A DNA stretch of 26,230 bases from positions 1 to 26,230 of the forward strand of contig CAXSCR010000062.1 of NCBI GenBank assembly GCA_964235605.1. Reading direction: 5' to 3'. This document shows positions 1 through 8,167 of the stretch, piece by piece; position 1 is the first letter of the stretch; each line of letters opens with the position of its first letter. The DNA is from DATCRE01 sp964235605. GTDB lineage: Bacteria; Bacteroidota; Bacteroidia; Cytophagales; Cyclobacteriaceae. A model generated the notes under the pieces. That model made no database searches. It was not told the DNA's origin and saw only the letters and a program-made list of their open reading frames with translations. Made by a program: the position numbers and the translations under genes.

Positions 1-70
1 TAACTATTAACTATTAACTATTAACTATTAACTATTAACTATTAACTATTAACCAATAACTATTAACGGC
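1..70. repeat. Heptamer tandem repeat (TAACTAT)n
   Basis: About seven and a half perfect head-to-tail copies of the 7-base unit TAACTAT fill bases 1-53. A degenerate tail containing one more TAACTAT and two TAAC pieces runs to about base 70. The array touches the left window edge, so its true length is unknown. It lies just 3' of the aroE stop codon (base 83, minus strand). It has no dyad symmetry or T-run that would make it a terminator. It is a simple microsatellite likely to vary in copy number by slippage; no function can be read from it. Confidence 0.95.
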
Positions 71-82
71 TAACGATTTTCA

Positions 83-817
83 TTAGTTCCAAATATTCCA
101 AGACTTCTCAGCTTGGACATGCAACATCTCCAGACCATTTTTAATAGTAGCGCCACGCATCTCGGCTTTTTGTAAGAACATGGTACGCGCGGGATTATAA
201 ATTAGATCATATACATAATGATCTTTTGTTATTAATTCATAATCTATTGGTGGCATGCTTGTGTTATTGGGAGACATGCCCAATGGTGTTGTATTAATGA
301 TCAACTGCGATTTAGAAATTATACTTTCGTTTAATTCTTCATAGATATAATCGCCTTTATCTTTATCGCGTGAAGCAATTTTAAAATTGATTTTTAATTT
401 CTTTAGCGCTTCTTGCACCGCTTTTGAAGATCCGCCAGTACCCAATATAAGTGCGTGAAAAGATCTTGTCTTTGGCAGCCAATTCTGTAGCGTTTCGCGA
501 AATGCATCTGAGTCAGTATTAAAACCAATGAGTTTGCCATCCTTGAATTTGATCACATTAACAGCTCCGATCTTTTTTGCAACCGGATCAACTTCATTTA
601 AGTATTGTATAACCTGTTCTTTATATGGTATAGTTACATTTAGACCACTTAAGCCTTTGGTATCAGTTAACAATGTCTCCAGGTCTTTAATACTAGTAAG
701 AGCAAACAGTTCATAATGATAATCGCGGAATCCCTCACGAAAAAACTTCTCATCAAAATATGACTTAGAGAATGAATGACTAACCGAGGCGCCAATTAGC
801 CCGAATACTTTTTCCAT
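83..817 (-). CDS. aroE: Shikimate dehydrogenase (NADP+)
   Basis: Reduces 3-dehydroshikimate to shikimate with NADPH, in the cytoplasmic shikimate pathway to aromatic amino acids. The 244-residue length is slightly short for AroE (usually about 270). The N-terminal substrate site is visible as SVSHSFS (residues 11-17), and NVTIPYK (60-66) carries the catalytic Lys66. Asn87 (GAVN) and Asp102 (GFNTD) complete the substrate and catalytic set. The glycine-rich dinucleotide loop GTGGSSKA is at 126-133, with NTTPLGM later and NGLEML near the C terminus. The start ATG overlaps the stop of the upstream DUF368 gene by one base (TAATG), so the two are probably translationally coupled. It is the last gene of the 4076-to-83 operon. 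Identification is firm from motifs in the right order. Confidence 0.95.
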   Translation of the reverse strand: MEKVFGLIGASVSHSFSKSYFDEKFFREGFRDYHYELFALTSIKDLETLLTDTKGLSGLNVTIPYKEQVIQYLNEVDPVAKKIGAVNVIKFKDGKLIGFNTDSDAFRETLQNWLPKTRSFHALILGTGGSSKAVQEALKKLKINFKIASRDKDKGDYIYEELNESIISKSQLIINTTPLGMSPNNTSMPPIDYELITKDHYVYDLIYNPARTMFLQKAEMRGATIKNGLEMLHVQAEKSWNIWN

Positions 818-1755
818 TAATTTTTAGTTTTTAGTCTTGCTACAACTTTGTCAATTAACACAACTATTATAACACCCAACGCCATCATAAATATGGCTTG
901 AAGGATGAGGGGATCTTTACCCGTTTTTTCAAAATATTGCCAAGGTAATACGCTTTTATCGAATGCGGGTATTTGCACGCCTTTGCTATTGGTGACATAC
1001 TCCAAAATCTCACGCCATGGCCATATTTTATTTAAGGACCCTAACATGAAACCAGCCAATAAAGCTATGGTAATGTCATGATATTTTGCCAATATCCAGG
1101 AAAGAATCCGTGCGAATAGAACAATCCCAAATACGCATCCCAAAACAAATATAGACATAACACGCATGTCTACTTCTACAAGGGAAGTAATTACAAATTG
1201 ATACTTACCTATTAAGAGTAGAATGAATGCACCAGAAATGCCAGGAAGTATAACTGCGCAAATTGCCATTGCACCTGAAAGAAAAATAAAAATAGGACTG
1301 TTAGGCAAATGCGTTGGCGAGAGGTTGGTAATAGCATATGCAATTATAATCCCTATAAAAGGTGCTATTATCACAGCAATTGTCCAATGTTTTATTTCCC
1401 TAAAAACCAAGGGTGCTGCTATAATGACCAAACCAAAGAAGAAGGACCAGACCAAAATTGGGTAAGTTGATAACAGGTAGACAATAAGCTTAGCTAAGGA
1501 TATAATACTGGTAGCAAAACCGGCAAATACGCTTAACAAGAATTTGCCATTGATCTTCTTCCAAAATTCTCTGAATCGAAGCCTTAGAATCAATTTTAAG
1601 GCCTCCAGGTCAACAGATTTAATAGAAGCGATCAATTCATTGTAAATACCAGTCAAGAAAGCCACTGTTCCTCCTGATACGCCAGGAATGACTTCAGCGA
1701 CCCCCATACTTAATCCTTTTATGTAGAGAAGAATATAGTTTTGCGTTTTTCTCAA
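817..1755 (-). CDS. DUF368 family polyprenyl-phosphate translocase (PopT-like)
   Basis: A 312-residue integral membrane protein with about eight to nine hydrophobic segments. It carries two similar family signatures: PGVSGGT near residue 24 in the N-terminal half, and LPGISGAF in the second half. This internal duplication, with re-entrant-looking proline/glycine motifs, is typical of DUF368. Family members have been assigned as undecaprenyl-phosphate translocases (PopT) that return the lipid carrier across the cytoplasmic membrane for peptidoglycan and surface polysaccharide synthesis. That role here is inferred from family membership. It lies 21 bases after comA, and its stop overlaps the aroE start. 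The nearby exopolysaccharide operon would be a consumer of the same lipid carrier. The start ATG is the only good upstream start and gives an N terminus entering the first membrane segment soon after. Confidence 0.88.
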   Translation of the reverse strand: MRKTQNYILLYIKGLSMGVAEVIPGVSGGTVAFLTGIYNELIASIKSVDLEALKLILRLRFREFWKKINGKFLLSVFAGFATSIISLAKLIVYLLSTYPILVWSFFFGLVIIAAPLVFREIKHWTIAVIIAPFIGIIIAYAITNLSPTHLPNSPIFIFLSGAMAICAVILPGISGAFILLLIGKYQFVITSLVEVDMRVMSIFVLGCVFGIVLFARILSWILAKYHDITIALLAGFMLGSLNKIWPWREILEYVTNSKGVQIPAFDKSVLPWQYFEKTGKDPLILQAIFMMALGVIIVVLIDKVVARLKTKN

Positions 1756-1776
1756 TTAATTGAACTTACATACTGC

Positions 1777-2580
1777 TTAATCAATTTCAAATGGTGGGGC
1801 AGTATTGGTATTCTTTCTTTCGATACCGAGAAAATGTAAAAAAGTATCACCTCTTAAACCCAATCGTATGGTTTCAAGTGGTATAATCTCTTCAGGAGCT
1901 ATATTTCCGAGGTTTACATTCGCGCCAAGTAATTTTACAAACCAGACTTGTTGTGCTTTTTGAGGCGCTTCCCAAATTATTTTTTCAAATGGAATTTTAG
2001 TAAGAATTTCTTGCACCAAACCAGAGCGAACTTCTCCGGTAGAACGAAACAAGCCAACGTTACCGCTTTCACGTGCTTCACCTATAACTTTCCAGGCACC
2101 TGCATCTAATTCTTTTTGCATCAATTCTATCCAGATGTAAGGCGGTATAATCTTTTCGGCATCCTTAGACCCAACCTCCGAAAGAACAGTTACTTGTTCA
2201 GATAGCTTTGCAATATAATCGCACTTAATATCATGATCAAGGTCCATCGAACCATCAGATACTTCTGCGAAGGTCATATTATACTTATCGAGCAACCTTC
2301 TATAATCGTCAAATTGATTACGAATTACAAAAGCTTCGAAGAGCGTTCCACCGAAATAGGTAGGAAGCCCAGCATTTTGAAATACTTTTAATTTGTCTTT
2401 TAAATTTGGTGTTACAAAAGATGTTGCCCAGCCAAGCTTTACAATATCTGTATGATCAGCACAAGTACTTACAAAATCTTCTGCCTCCCGTATGCTTAGG
2501 CCTTTGTCCATCATCATGGTAAAACCATATTGTCTGGGCTTTGTAGTTCGCTCAGGGATATTATTCAGTTCGTAATTCAT
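1777..2580 (-). CDS. comA: Phosphosulfolactate synthase (ComA family)
   Basis: A 267-residue TIM-barrel protein of the ComA family, which adds sulfite to phosphoenolpyruvate to give (2R)-phospho-3-sulfolactate. The family signature is clear at the N terminus: RTTKPRQYGFTMMMDKG (about residues 10-26), then DIVKLGWATS (about 45-54). TYFGGTLFE and an EVSDGSMDL stretch follow where the barrel's phosphate and substrate loops sit. The classic pathway is coenzyme M synthesis in methanogens, which this organism would not have. In Bacteroidota the product could feed sulfonate metabolism such as cysteate or sulfolactate and sulfonolipids, but that is inference. It lies 3 bases after a 27-codon ORF and 21 bases before the DUF368 gene. 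No comB or comC homologue is in the window. Confidence 0.88.
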   Translation of the reverse strand: MNYELNNIPERTTKPRQYGFTMMMDKGLSIREAEDFVSTCADHTDIVKLGWATSFVTPNLKDKLKVFQNAGLPTYFGGTLFEAFVIRNQFDDYRRLLDKYNMTFAEVSDGSMDLDHDIKCDYIAKLSEQVTVLSEVGSKDAEKIIPPYIWIELMQKELDAGAWKVIGEARESGNVGLFRSTGEVRSGLVQEILTKIPFEKIIWEAPQKAQQVWFVKLLGANVNLGNIAPEEIIPLETIRLGLRGDTFLHFLGIERKNTNTAPPFEID

Positions 2581-2583
2581 TGG

Positions 2584-2667
2584 TTATTTAATTTTTTTAG
2601 GGAAACCATGCCATATCCATGCATTGCTTGTATAATGCGTTGTTGGTTTAGCAGATTTGCCTTTCAT
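2584..2667 (-). CDS. Candidate small protein, 27 residues
   Basis: An ATG-to-TAA ORF of 27 codons fits exactly between two operon genes. Its ATG is 2 bases after the TPR-gene stop (TAAAAATG), and its TAA is 3 bases before the comA ATG (TAACCAATG). The peptide is basic, begins MKGKSAKPTTHY, has the aromatic core NAWIWHGF and ends PKKIK. It has no signal peptide or membrane helix. I do not recognise it. The tight spacing on both sides is what a real operon gene would show, whereas a random ORF filling an 89-base gap this neatly is less likely. It could also be only a translational bridge that couples comA to the TPR gene. Conservation of the peptide in relatives would decide. Confidence 0.5.
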   Translation of the reverse strand: MKGKSAKPTTHYTSNAWIWHGFPKKIK

Positions 2668-2669
2668 TT

Positions 2670-4076
2670 TTAGCTGTTGTCTTTTCTGTACTGTTCAATG
2701 ATCTTGTACAGTGCCTTTTGTGTTTCGATTTTCGGAAAGAAATCGAATAAGGTTGTATGACCATCAAAATCCAAAATTAAAGCATTTTCTAAATAATTAA
2801 AGGCTTCTTTGAATTTGCCTGCTTCAATTAGGTACACAGTCATGCGATAAAAAAATTCGGCATCATCAGGAACATCGCTAAAACCCTGTAAAAGGACCTC
2901 TGTTGCTTTTATGGGATCTCCCTGTTCATAATAAATAAAAGACCAATTAAGCCAGATTTCTTTATCCTCAGGGTCTAATTTGCTAGCTTCCTCGTACGCA
3001 TCAACACTAGAGACAGTGTTTCCTAGCTTAAATTCAGCATGGGCTACTGATTTCCAATATTCAGAGTTTTCAGTATGTAATTTCAGGGCTTTATTGAAGA
3101 AATGGAGCGCTTGGTGCCATTTTTCCATTTTCTCTAAGCACGCACCCGCACCAAACCAAGCTTCATCATAAAGTGTATCGAGTTTGGTTGCCTTCTGAAA
3201 AAATTTCAAACCTAAATCGTATTGCTCCAAACCTTCATGAGCTGCACCTATGCAGCAATATACTTCTGGACTCGGACCTTCTATTTCAATAGTCTTTTTA
3301 AAGCATTCTAATGCTTTTGCATATTGCATCAAGTTCATGTGCGTATTGCCCATGTTAAAGTGAGCTGAAGCAAAAGCGTCATCGATGGTTACAGCATAAT
3401 CATAGGCAAGTAGCGCCTCTTCAAACTTCTCTAACTTATTGTAAACAATACCAAGGTTATACCACGCTGGGGCGGAATAGGGATCTTCATCAATAAATTT
3501 TTGATAATAATCAACGCTGCTCTCTAATTGTCCACTTACATCGAGACAGAAGGCCAACTCATATAATGCACCATCGTGATTTATGTTTTCTTCTATGGCT
3601 TTTTTGTAAGAATCGATTGCGCTGGCATAATCTTCCATGCTTTGATAAGCAAGACCGATGTTGTAATACACTTCATCTTTTTCTTCTGCAAGGATCAATG
3701 CCTTTTCATAATTCTCTATCGCTTCTTTGTGGTGCCCACGAAGTGAAAGTATGGAGCCTATAGTAAGATAGATCTCCGGATCATTCGGTTGCATAGCATG
3801 AGCCTGTTCAAGCAATTCAAGGGCTTGTTCATACTCATCCAGACTTGAAAGCACTTGTGCTTTTATAGTAATTAGTTCTGTGGAATAAGGATACTGACTG
3901 ATGGCTAGATTAACGGCGTGCAAAGCTTTGTTATGCTTGCCACGAAACATGTAGTAATCTATGATTTTTTCGTATGCATCAAGATCGAAAAATTCCGCTC
4001 GCTTCTTTCGGATGTGATCCTCAAAGCGTTTTATCAGTTCGTTTTCCTCTTCCCTTTTGCGGTATTCTCTCGACAT
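2670..4076 (-). CDS. Tetratricopeptide repeat (TPR) protein
   Basis: A 468-residue protein made almost wholly of TPR units. Roughly ten to twelve 34-residue helical hairpins run from about residue 40 to 455, with repeating signatures such as AWYNLGIVYNKLEKFEEAL, YCCIGAAHEGLEQYDLGL and WKSVAHAEFKLGNTVSSV. There is no signal peptide or membrane segment. The N terminus is highly charged (SREYRKREEENELIKRF), so it is probably a cytoplasmic scaffold or interaction protein. No catalytic domain is seen, and the partner cannot be deduced. It is the first gene of the operon that continues through the small ORF, comA, the DUF368 gene and aroE. A perfect -7-type element (4102-4109) lies 25 bases upstream of its ATG. 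Confidence 0.9.
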   Translation of the reverse strand: MSREYRKREEENELIKRFEDHIRKKRAEFFDLDAYEKIIDYYMFRGKHNKALHAVNLAISQYPYSTELITIKAQVLSSLDEYEQALELLEQAHAMQPNDPEIYLTIGSILSLRGHHKEAIENYEKALILAEEKDEVYYNIGLAYQSMEDYASAIDSYKKAIEENINHDGALYELAFCLDVSGQLESSVDYYQKFIDEDPYSAPAWYNLGIVYNKLEKFEEALLAYDYAVTIDDAFASAHFNMGNTHMNLMQYAKALECFKKTIEIEGPSPEVYCCIGAAHEGLEQYDLGLKFFQKATKLDTLYDEAWFGAGACLEKMEKWHQALHFFNKALKLHTENSEYWKSVAHAEFKLGNTVSSVDAYEEASKLDPEDKEIWLNWSFIYYEQGDPIKATEVLLQGFSDVPDDAEFFYRMTVYLIEAGKFKEAFNYLENALILDFDGHTTLFDFFPKIETQKALYKIIEQYRKDNS

Positions 4077-4101
4077 GAATAAAAGGTTTACCTAAAATAC
4101 T

Positions 4102-4109
4102 CAAAATTA
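4102..4109 (-). promoter_or_regulatory. Candidate Bacteroidota -7 element before the TPR gene
   Basis: On the minus strand this reads TAATTTTG, a full match to the Bacteroidota -7 consensus TAnnTTTG. It sits 25 bases before the TPR-gene ATG in the 58-base gap between the two minus-strand operons. No clear TTG -33 element is found 17-23 bases further upstream, so the call rests on the -7 match and its position only. Confidence 0.4.
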
Positions 4110-4134
4110 ATGATGTAAAGCTACAGGGTTTCCC

Positions 4135-5121
4135 CTATTTTTTACCAATTATTTTAACAATGTAATTTTCACAACACCATTGAAGCGTTTTATCGAATTT
4201 TTCAAACTGAAAACTTAGGGTTTTCACTATTTTTTGATTATTATAGTTAAAGGTTATATCGGCTAACCGTGCGGTTTCTCGTGAGATAAGCGGAGTTGAG
4301 TAAGTAATTTTTGATCTTATATCTTCTAGGGTTGAAACAACCTTAAGCAAGAAATTACTAAGTTTTATTGAAGGTGCTTTTTTGTTAAAGTGCTTTGCTA
4401 TGTTGTCAAAAAAATCTTTATATGAGATTGATCCAGCGTTAGCAATGAATCTCTCATTTTCGATACCAGAAGTGAGAAGTGCACATGCTATAGACGCTAC
4501 ATCTCGCACATCAACATAATTAAGCGTTCCGTCTATGTAAAAAGATTTCTCCCGGTAAACATATTTAAAAAGTTGTGCGCTACTACGATTCCAATCAGTA
4601 GGGGCCAGGATTACAGAAGGGTTGACGATTACGGTACTCATACCTTCTTCTTGGCCGCGGAACACTTCAAGTTCAGCTAGGTATTTTGACTCCGCATACG
4701 TGCTATTCAAACCATTACTCACCCACTTATTATTTTCATCAATCTCAAGTTGACCTGTTTGTCGGCCAAATGCAGCAACAGAGCTGATATGCAATAATCG
4801 TTTTACATTATTCGTGAGACAAGCGTTTACAACATTTCTAGTACCTAGTACATTGACATTATAAATCATCTTAGCATCACGCGGGCTGAATGACACGATG
4901 GCTGCTGCATGTATAACATGTGTTACATCTTGCAGCGCTTCATTCAATTCAACGGGGTTAGTAACATCAGCATCACGCCATGTTATTTTTGAATTAAGAT
5001 CTTCAAGCAATGAGACATCACTATCTTTTCTCTTAAGTGCTATGAAGGATTGGTTACTCGCTATTAATCTTCGGACAATAAAGCTTCCTAATAATCCGTT
5101 GGCTCCAGTTACAGCTATCAT
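4135..5121 (-). CDS. NAD(P)-dependent epimerase/dehydratase (extended SDR)
   Basis: A 328-residue extended short-chain dehydrogenase/reductase. The Rossmann nucleotide loop TGANGLLG is at residues 5-12. HAAAIVSF follows at 71-78, the catalytic Ser is in HISSVAAFG (113-114) and the catalytic pair is Y142-x3-K146 (YAESK). The overall pattern, with NPSVILAP and a basic C-terminal half, resembles dihydroflavonol-reductase/3-beta-HSD-like and sugar-nucleotide epimerase members, so the substrate is uncertain. As the last gene of the exopolysaccharide operon it most likely modifies a nucleotide sugar. Its start overlaps the stop of the upstream phosphatase gene by one base (TAATG), which suggests translational coupling. 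No terminator hairpin was seen after it. Confidence 0.85.
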   Translation of the reverse strand: MIAVTGANGLLGSFIVRRLIASNQSFIALKRKDSDVSLLEDLNSKITWRDADVTNPVELNEALQDVTHVIHAAAIVSFSPRDAKMIYNVNVLGTRNVVNACLTNNVKRLLHISSVAAFGRQTGQLEIDENNKWVSNGLNSTYAESKYLAELEVFRGQEEGMSTVIVNPSVILAPTDWNRSSAQLFKYVYREKSFYIDGTLNYVDVRDVASIACALLTSGIENERFIANAGSISYKDFFDNIAKHFNKKAPSIKLSNFLLKVVSTLEDIRSKITYSTPLISRETARLADITFNYNNQKIVKTLSFQFEKFDKTLQWCCENYIVKIIGKK

Positions 5122-5846
5122 TAAAATGTATTATTCAAGAGCGGTAAAGATAAAGCTTTTTGAAAGTATTTATTGTTTTGTGCATCTTCCACTAGCTGGA
5201 TATGTTGAAGATGATGGCAGTCACTTCCTAGTATATGAACCCAGCCACGATCAATTAATTTGTATGCAGTTTGTTGTGCAGGCTTCGAGTAATAGCCAGT
5301 AATTGAGCTAATATTTATTTGAAATAGTACACCACGATCCAAAAGATCTTGGATTTTTTCCAGATCATTTTGCAAGTAGAGATAACGCTCGGGATGTGCC
5401 AATACAGGTCTGTATCCTTTTGTAGTGGCTAGAAAAATAAATTCTTTTAAGTTTAGTGGTTCTGTAAGGAAGTTTGTTTCAAAGAGTAAATATCTTTTCC
5501 CAAAAGTTAAAACGGGTTGTTGTGTTTCAATTACTTTATAAAAGTATTCATCCAGATAATATTCGGCCGCGGCTTCGATATCAATGTGTATTTCTTTACT
5601 CTGAAGATAATTTGTAAGTGCTGTTAAACTTTCTTGTATACCTGTAATGGTATTTCTGTAAGCATCACTCATTACGTGCGGTGTTGTAATGATTTTTTTG
5701 TAACCCATTTTCTGAAATCGGAGAATAATTTCTGCTGATTCTTCAAAAGTTTTTACACCATCGTCAATCGCTGGTAACAGGTGGGAATGTATATCCACGG
5801 TTAGTGGCGTTCCCGTAGGATTATTCTTTTTAAACCAGTTAAACAC
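5121..5846 (-). CDS. PHP-type protein-tyrosine phosphatase (CpsB/YwqE family)
   Basis: A 241-residue manganese-dependent PHP-fold phosphatase that would dephosphorylate the tyrosine autokinase encoded just upstream, resetting capsule polymerisation and export. Metal-binding motifs appear in family order: HSHLLPAIDDG (His20, His22), TTPHV (His57), AEYYLDE, LAHPERY and GSDCHH. It has no signal peptide and acts in the cytoplasm. The ATG overlaps the kinase stop by one base, and its own stop overlaps the SDR start by one base, so the three genes form a coupled chain. Kinase-phosphatase adjacency is the usual arrangement for Wzc/CpsB systems in Bacteroidota. Substrate assignment is by context. Confidence 0.93.
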   Translation of the reverse strand: MFNWFKKNNPTGTPLTVDIHSHLLPAIDDGVKTFEESAEIILRFQKMGYKKIITTPHVMSDAYRNTITGIQESLTALTNYLQSKEIHIDIEAAAEYYLDEYFYKVIETQQPVLTFGKRYLLFETNFLTEPLNLKEFIFLATTKGYRPVLAHPERYLYLQNDLEKIQDLLDRGVLFQINISSITGYYSKPAQQTAYKLIDRGWVHILGSDCHHLQHIQLVEDAQNNKYFQKALSLPLLNNTF

Positions 5847-8161
5847 TATGTCTTTTTAAAAATCGATCGTGGTGTACTCTCTTCATAATATCCATACCCA
5901 TATCCCTTTTTATCAGTATAAGGTAATGCATTAAGAACCGTAGTAATATTAGAGAATTTATTAATGCTGATGATACGTCTTAAGTTAAATAGGAAATCTT
6001 TTTTAGAATAATTTGCCTTAAAAACATAGATAGAAATATCTGCATTTTTCATTGCCATTATTCCATCTGTAACTATACCTACAGGCGGCGTATCTAAAAT
6101 AACAAAATCATATACCTGTTTTAATTCGGTAAGTAAGGCGCCGAAATCGCCATTCAACAGAAGTTCAGACGGATTTGGTGGATGTGGTCCCGAAGGGATA
6201 TAGTCCAAATTTGGCACAGCAGTTTTTATTAAGCAGTCTTGCCATAGGTGCTTGCCTATTAAAATGGTGCTTACTCCCTTGCTTGGATCGTCTACTGCAG
6301 TAGGAAGATTTGCTTTGGATTTTCTTAGATCAAGGTCTAGTAAAATTACTCGCTTATGCGACTGCGCCATCACACCGCCAAGGTTCATGGCTATAAATGA
6401 CTTTCCTTCGCCTGAAACTGTAGATGAGATGGCTATCACCTTTTGCAAGGAGCCGGCACTAAAAAAATCAAGGTTAGTACGCAACGTTCTAAGGGCCTCA
6501 CTTACCATCGACTTAGGATGTTCTAAAACGTAAAGCGTATTGTTGTCTGTATAACGTGAGGTAGGTACCACACCAAGTAAGGGTACGTTGGTCAACTTTT
6601 CTAAATCCTTAATACTAGTTATTTTATTATTAGCCACATAAAGAATACCCACCGTAAACACGATCAAAACAAAACTTGACACTATGCCGATGGCAATGAT
6701 CATTAGTTTTTTAGGGGAAATAGGAATTGTAGGTATTGTTGCTGGCGAAAGAATTATAAAATCAGAGGTGCTTCCGGCCTGCGCAATTTCAAATTGTGAT
6801 TTTGATTGCATGAGGGCAAAATAGAACTCTTCATAAAGTTTATAGTAACGTTGGTTTTTACTAAACTGGGTACTCTTGTCGGGCATAGATGCAAATTCTC
6901 GCTCCAGTCTATTTTTCTTTTGATTTAAACTCTGTAGTTGGATGAGTAACTCCTTTTTTAACTCTATTAATTGATTCGTTGTTTTGGTTTTTATGTTATC
7001 AATTTCTTTTTGTTTTGAACGAAAAGCAAACGTGCTTTCATTGTAAGATAATTTGAGTCTTTCCTGTTCGAGTAATAATTGCTGAATGTCGTCTAAATTC
7101 TTATTTAAATAATTCGGTAACAGATACCGTTGTGAAATAGTAAGGGATGCATCAGCGCTATTAAGATCATCATTGACACGATTAACTTCATTTATCCTGC
7201 TGGTAATTTCAAACCGTTGTGTATCAATTTTTGTAATCATGGAAACCGTACTTTGTAAGTATTCATCCACGTTATTGGTTTTATTTTGCAGCGTGAATCG
7301 TTCAAAATAGTTTTCATAATCTTCCATCTTTTTTTCTATTTGATGGAGTTCATTGGTAAGCCAGTCAATTTTTTGTTTTGTCGCTAGGTTCTTTTGCTCG
7401 TTGCTGTAGTCAAGATATTTTGTATTAATTTTATTTAAGATGGCTTGTGCTTTAAAAGGGTTATAATCTTTGAAGGCTACATGTATAGTTTTTGCGTTAA
7501 AGTTTAGCGGTGCAACCGTAAGGTTAGACAGTAAGTAATTAAGTAGTGCTTCTTTTGTGTTAAAGATAAAATAGTAGCCTATTTCATCGCCTCTTTGAAA
7601 ATGGGTATTTCTTTGAAAAATTAAGTCTGCACCCTTAATTGAAACTTTTTCTCCGTATGCACCTTTTATTACATTCTTAGAATTGCCAACATGAATACTA
7701 AACTCAGTGTCATTGATTGGATCAAAATATATCTGACTATTATAAATCGATTCATCTTTAATTGAATATTCAATACTAGCCGGTGGATTGCCGTATAAAT
7801 CATTATTTAGCAAGTGGCCAATACTATAGAAACTAATGTTGAGTGGCATTGAATCTAAAACACTACTCAAAAATAGCTTGGATTGAATTAGTTCTATTTC
7901 ACCCGAGAGAAGATCGCTTTGAGATTTGTTTACAAAACCTTCTATGCCTAAATCTGAAGCCTCATCTTTAACCTCCAATTTGATAGTTGATTCTGATTGA
8001 TACAACCCTGGTGTGTAACGAATTTTTAAATATGCGATTGAGTTAGTGATGATGATAATGACGAGAATCCAAATCCAGTTATGACGAAATGTATTTCCGA
8101 GCTTATTTATATCAACACCTTCAATTGTTGTTTCGTTAATTTTAATATTTCTAGGATCCAA
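5846..8161 (-). CDS. Polysaccharide co-polymerase / tyrosine autokinase (Wzc-like)
   Basis: A 771-residue inner-membrane protein fusing a Wzz chain-length regulator to a BY-kinase. The first membrane helix is near residues 30-48 (WIWILVIIIITNSIAYLKI). A long periplasmic domain follows with a coiled-coil stretch at about 265-440, then a second membrane helix at about 485-511. The cytoplasmic kinase has Walker A SGEGKS (Lys587), Walker A' LLDLDLRKSK near 610 and Walker B FVILDTPP near 688. A tyrosine cluster follows near the C terminus (GYGYGYYEE), the usual autophosphorylation tail. It would control polymer length and couple to the outer-membrane export lipoprotein encoded 6 bases upstream. 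The PHP phosphatase overlapping its stop is the expected antagonist. All key motifs are intact. Confidence 0.95.
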   Translation of the reverse strand: MDPRNIKINETTIEGVDINKLGNTFRHNWIWILVIIIITNSIAYLKIRYTPGLYQSESTIKLEVKDEASDLGIEGFVNKSQSDLLSGEIELIQSKLFLSSVLDSMPLNISFYSIGHLLNNDLYGNPPASIEYSIKDESIYNSQIYFDPINDTEFSIHVGNSKNVIKGAYGEKVSIKGADLIFQRNTHFQRGDEIGYYFIFNTKEALLNYLLSNLTVAPLNFNAKTIHVAFKDYNPFKAQAILNKINTKYLDYSNEQKNLATKQKIDWLTNELHQIEKKMEDYENYFERFTLQNKTNNVDEYLQSTVSMITKIDTQRFEITSRINEVNRVNDDLNSADASLTISQRYLLPNYLNKNLDDIQQLLLEQERLKLSYNESTFAFRSKQKEIDNIKTKTTNQLIELKKELLIQLQSLNQKKNRLEREFASMPDKSTQFSKNQRYYKLYEEFYFALMQSKSQFEIAQAGSTSDFIILSPATIPTIPISPKKLMIIAIGIVSSFVLIVFTVGILYVANNKITSIKDLEKLTNVPLLGVVPTSRYTDNNTLYVLEHPKSMVSEALRTLRTNLDFFSAGSLQKVIAISSTVSGEGKSFIAMNLGGVMAQSHKRVILLDLDLRKSKANLPTAVDDPSKGVSTILIGKHLWQDCLIKTAVPNLDYIPSGPHPPNPSELLLNGDFGALLTELKQVYDFVILDTPPVGIVTDGIMAMKNADISIYVFKANYSKKDFLFNLRRIISINKFSNITTVLNALPYTDKKGYGYGYYEESTPRSIFKKT

Positions 8162-8167
8162 TGTCTG

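Noticed and set aside
4898..5302. A 134-codon plus-strand ORF opposite the SDR and phosphatase genes.
   Set aside because: It is antisense to two clear genes with intact motifs, and its translation has low-complexity Ser/Cys/Thr composition typical of a shadow frame.
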